A stretch of 64,000 nucleotides of DNA from Nonomuraea harbinensis. Its GTDB lineage: Bacteria > Actinomycetota > Actinomycetes > Streptosporangiales > Streptosporangiaceae. The DNA lies in assembly GCF_019396385.1 (NCBI RefSeq), contig NZ_JAHKRN010000012.1, positions 1-64,000 on the forward strand. Direction: 5' to 3'. The first letter of the stretch is position 1; every line of letters begins with the position of its first letter. Both the position numbers and the translations under genes were made by a program. Below are positions 62,432 to 64,000 of the stretch, piece after piece. Under the pieces are notes generated by a model. The model saw only the letters and a program-made list of their open reading frames with translations. It was not told where the DNA came from and ran no database searches.

Positions 62432-63405
62432 CGGGTGCCCTCTCCACGGGTGATCGGCTCATCGGGACGAGCGATCCCGACTGGTTCGGCGCGGCGCGGA
62501 GACAGGGACCGCACCAGCAGGTCGCGTACGTCGTCCGCACCCAGGACCGAGGCGTGAACGCCGAGGGTGAGCAGCGAGCGGACAGCCTCCTCCGCGCGGC
62601 GGGTCACGATCGCCGAGGAACTGTCACGGCGAGCTGTGCGGCGAGGCCCGCGCTTCCACGAGGACGCCTGCTCGGAGCCATCGTGACGGACGACGATGAG
62701 GACATCGCGGGTCAGAAGGTCCCGGGTGTCGCCGAGCTCGGTCAGGAACTGGGCGTGCTGGCGGGCCGCTTGCTCAAGCGCCGGATCGGCAAGGCGTCCG
62801 GCGGTGCCCTCGATCAAGTCGGCGAGGCTGGACAGATCGACCGGGCGGGCTTGCATGAGGATCTGCACCGGTGTGTCCAGCGAGTTCAGCCAACCGGCGA
62901 ACACTCCCACGAGCGCCGCCTGCTCATCTTGCGTTCGCAGCCCGAACGCCACCGTCCCGGCCTGGACGACTGCCGCAGTTCCGCCTTCGGCCAGCTCAAG
63001 GACTCCGTCCTCGCGGATCGCCCTCACCGGGAGCCGCAACGCCCCAGGCAGGCGGCCACGTACTCGACACCAGGCGGGCGGCTCGGGTACTCCTTCCTCA
63101 GCTGTGACTAGCTTGCGATTGCGCCGAAGGTAAGCGAAGGCGTGGACGGCGACCCGGTCGAGACCGAGCCCATCTCGCTTCCCGAGCGCCAGCGCGCACC
63201 CGCAAGCGATCACCGGCAGGACGATCGCGGCAAGCACCGGAACGGGCAACCGGCCATCGGTTATGAGGTACACCCAGGCCGCCAGCACCCCGGTCACGGC
63301 CAGGATCGCTACTTGCCGGGCGTTCAGGTTCGCGAAGATCTTGTCCGGCATCTCCACATCGGCCGGGATCCTCGCGACCAAGCGTTCTCTACTTTCGTGG
63401 CGCAC
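62428..63405 (-). CDS. PrgI-like (SCO6880-type) membrane protein, module 2
   Basis: 325 aa from GTG 63405 (GAAAGG 9 nt upstream); the frame is open to 63867 but that part lacks domain sense. IPADVEMPDKIFANLNARQV and two helices (VAILAVTGVLAAWVYLI, VPVLAAIVLPVIACGCALAL), then VAFGLRTQDEQAALVGVFAGWL, matching module 1. Coupled to VirB4 by ATGA. Confidence 0.83.
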   Translation of the reverse strand: MRHESRERLVARIPADVEMPDKIFANLNARQVAILAVTGVLAAWVYLITDGRLPVPVLAAIVLPVIACGCALALGKRDGLGLDRVAVHAFAYLRRNRKLVTAEEGVPEPPAWCRVRGRLPGALRLPVRAIREDGVLELAEGGTAAVVQAGTVAFGLRTQDEQAALVGVFAGWLNSLDTPVQILMQARPVDLSSLADLIEGTAGRLADPALEQAARQHAQFLTELGDTRDLLTRDVLIVVRHDGSEQASSWKRGPRRTARRDSSSAIVTRRAEEAVRSLLTLGVHASVLGADDVRDLLVRSLSPRRAEPVGIARPDEPITRGEGTR

Positions 63406-64000
63406 GACGTGTTGCCTTTCTCTGCGGGCGAGGCGCTTCGAGCCGCACCATGACCTGCGACGAGTCCCGTTGCGGGCGCCGTGGTGTTGGCGACTCGGGC
63501 GGAGGGGCCGCATTCGGTCGCCGGTCACGCCGGACGGGGTGCGGACGTGGGTACGTGACCGGCACCGGACGGTCCCTGACGGCCCGGTCCGGCCCGTCAG
63601 GACGCGCTGGGCGGTCAACGGCGGAGGACCGGTGATCACGGCCCACACGCGCGTTTCCGTTGCCCGCGCCGTCAGCGCTGGCCGTTCCGGGTGGCTGACG
63701 GGGATGGCGGGGCATTCCCGCACACGGCCCGCCCGCGTTCGGGCCCCGCCTACCGGGACCACCTGGCCCACCGCCGGGGCCTCCACCAGGAGGACCACCG
63801 GGCCCGACACCTCCGCCGCCGCTCGGCGGGGTAGGTGGTTTGGGACGGCGTACCGCGTGGGCAGCACGGGTGCCCTTGCCGAGCAGCAGTCCCAGCCCGC
63901 GGTAGATGATCAGTGACTTCACAAGCCGCGAAAGCATCTGGGGCTTGTTGGCCTGCCAGATCGTCCGGGCGACCCATCCAGGGATCTTGAGCAGCACGAA
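63389..64000 (-). CDS. TrbL/VirB6-like transfer protein, module 2 (partial, continues past the window)
   Basis: Only the last 203 residues are present; the N-terminal membrane part lies beyond base 64000. The visible start LLKIPGWVARTIWQANKPQ, with a following LVKSLIIYRGLGLLLG, matches the RIPGWITRRIF region of the module 1 TrbL-like protein. The tail is extremely Gly/Pro-rich then Arg/Pro-rich and probably disordered. Overlaps the PrgI-like start by 17 nt. Confidence 0.72.
   Translation of the reverse strand, partial: FVLLKIPGWVARTIWQANKPQMLSRLVKSLIIYRGLGLLLGKGTRAAHAVRRPKPPTPPSGGGGVGPGGPPGGGPGGGPGGPGRRGPNAGGPCAGMPRHPRQPPGTASADGAGNGNARVGRDHRSSAVDRPARPDGPDRAVRDRPVPVTYPRPHPVRRDRRPNAAPPPESPTPRRPQRDSSQVMVRLEAPRPQRKATRRAPRK

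Noticed and set aside
1..64000. CRISPR arrays, rRNA operons
   Set aside because: No regularly spaced repeats with unique spacers and no rRNA-like conserved stretches were seen on reading the window.

Overview
The window is high-GC actinomycete DNA, most likely from the Streptosporangiales (Nonomuraea/Actinomadura/Streptosporangium-like). The pointers are GTG starts, ATGA/GTGA gene overlaps, serine-integrase elements, T4SS-type conjugative modules with a replication-relaxation protein, and an FxLD lanthipeptide locus. The taxon is an inference from gene content; there is no rRNA or tRNA to confirm it. Nearly all of it looks like accessory genome.

Layout. (1) 0.2-3.2 kb: one hypothetical gene, then a scar of fused gene fragments: an ISAs1-type transposase N-terminus, the tail of a thiopeptide-type (SpaB_C) lanthipeptide protein, a frameshifted copy of the helical-repeat protein that sits intact at 47.8 kb, and the C-terminus of a TPR regulator. 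(2) 3.2-9.3 kb: HAD phosphatase, SAF-domain membrane protein, small secreted protein, a gene split by an in-frame TAG, and a two-gene unit of a DNRLRE/S1 protease and a lipoprotein, visibly lower in GC than the surroundings. (3) 9.5-19.4 kb, minus strand: conjugative module 1 (NlpC/P60 hydrolase, replication-relaxation protein, TraG-like and VirB4-like ATPases, PrgI-like, TrbL-like, pilin), coupled by ATGA-type overlaps. A control region with seven CTCAGA/TCTGAG hexamers separates it from a divergent cassette (XF1762 protein, DNA methyltransferase, 77-aa protein, large serine integrase; 19.6-23.0 kb).

(4) 23.1-38.4 kb is a defence island: a single-chain nuclease-methyltransferase (type IIG/ISP-like), a HORMA/TRIP13 (type III) CBASS operon with an S-4TM effector and an extra unrecognised 159-aa protein, a divergent HTH-ImmA/IrrE metallopeptidase regulator, and a complete type I restriction system (hsdM-hsdS-hsdR). 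(5) 38.6-52.8 kb: GNAT acetyltransferase, XRE/TPR regulator, then a class I FxLD lanthipeptide cluster (PIMT-like methyltransferase, 65-aa precursor with four Cys, LanB, LanC, separate SpaB_C protein, helical-repeat protein), followed by an HATPase anti-sigma-like protein, an S9 oligopeptidase and a LuxR-type regulator. (6) 53.1-64 kb: conjugative module 2: BTAD protein, a 1-kb regulatory gap, a double winged-helix protein, a ParB-like protein, then the same T4SS gene order as module 1 on the same strand but only about half identical by eye, running off the right edge.

Working together: two related but old-diverged transfer modules flank cargo made of three anti-phage systems and a peptide natural-product cluster. 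The most interesting parts are the CBASS operon with its unknown subunit and fused protease-type regulator, the FxLD cluster with its repeatedly paired accessory proteins, and the regulatory repeats and hairpins of the transfer modules.
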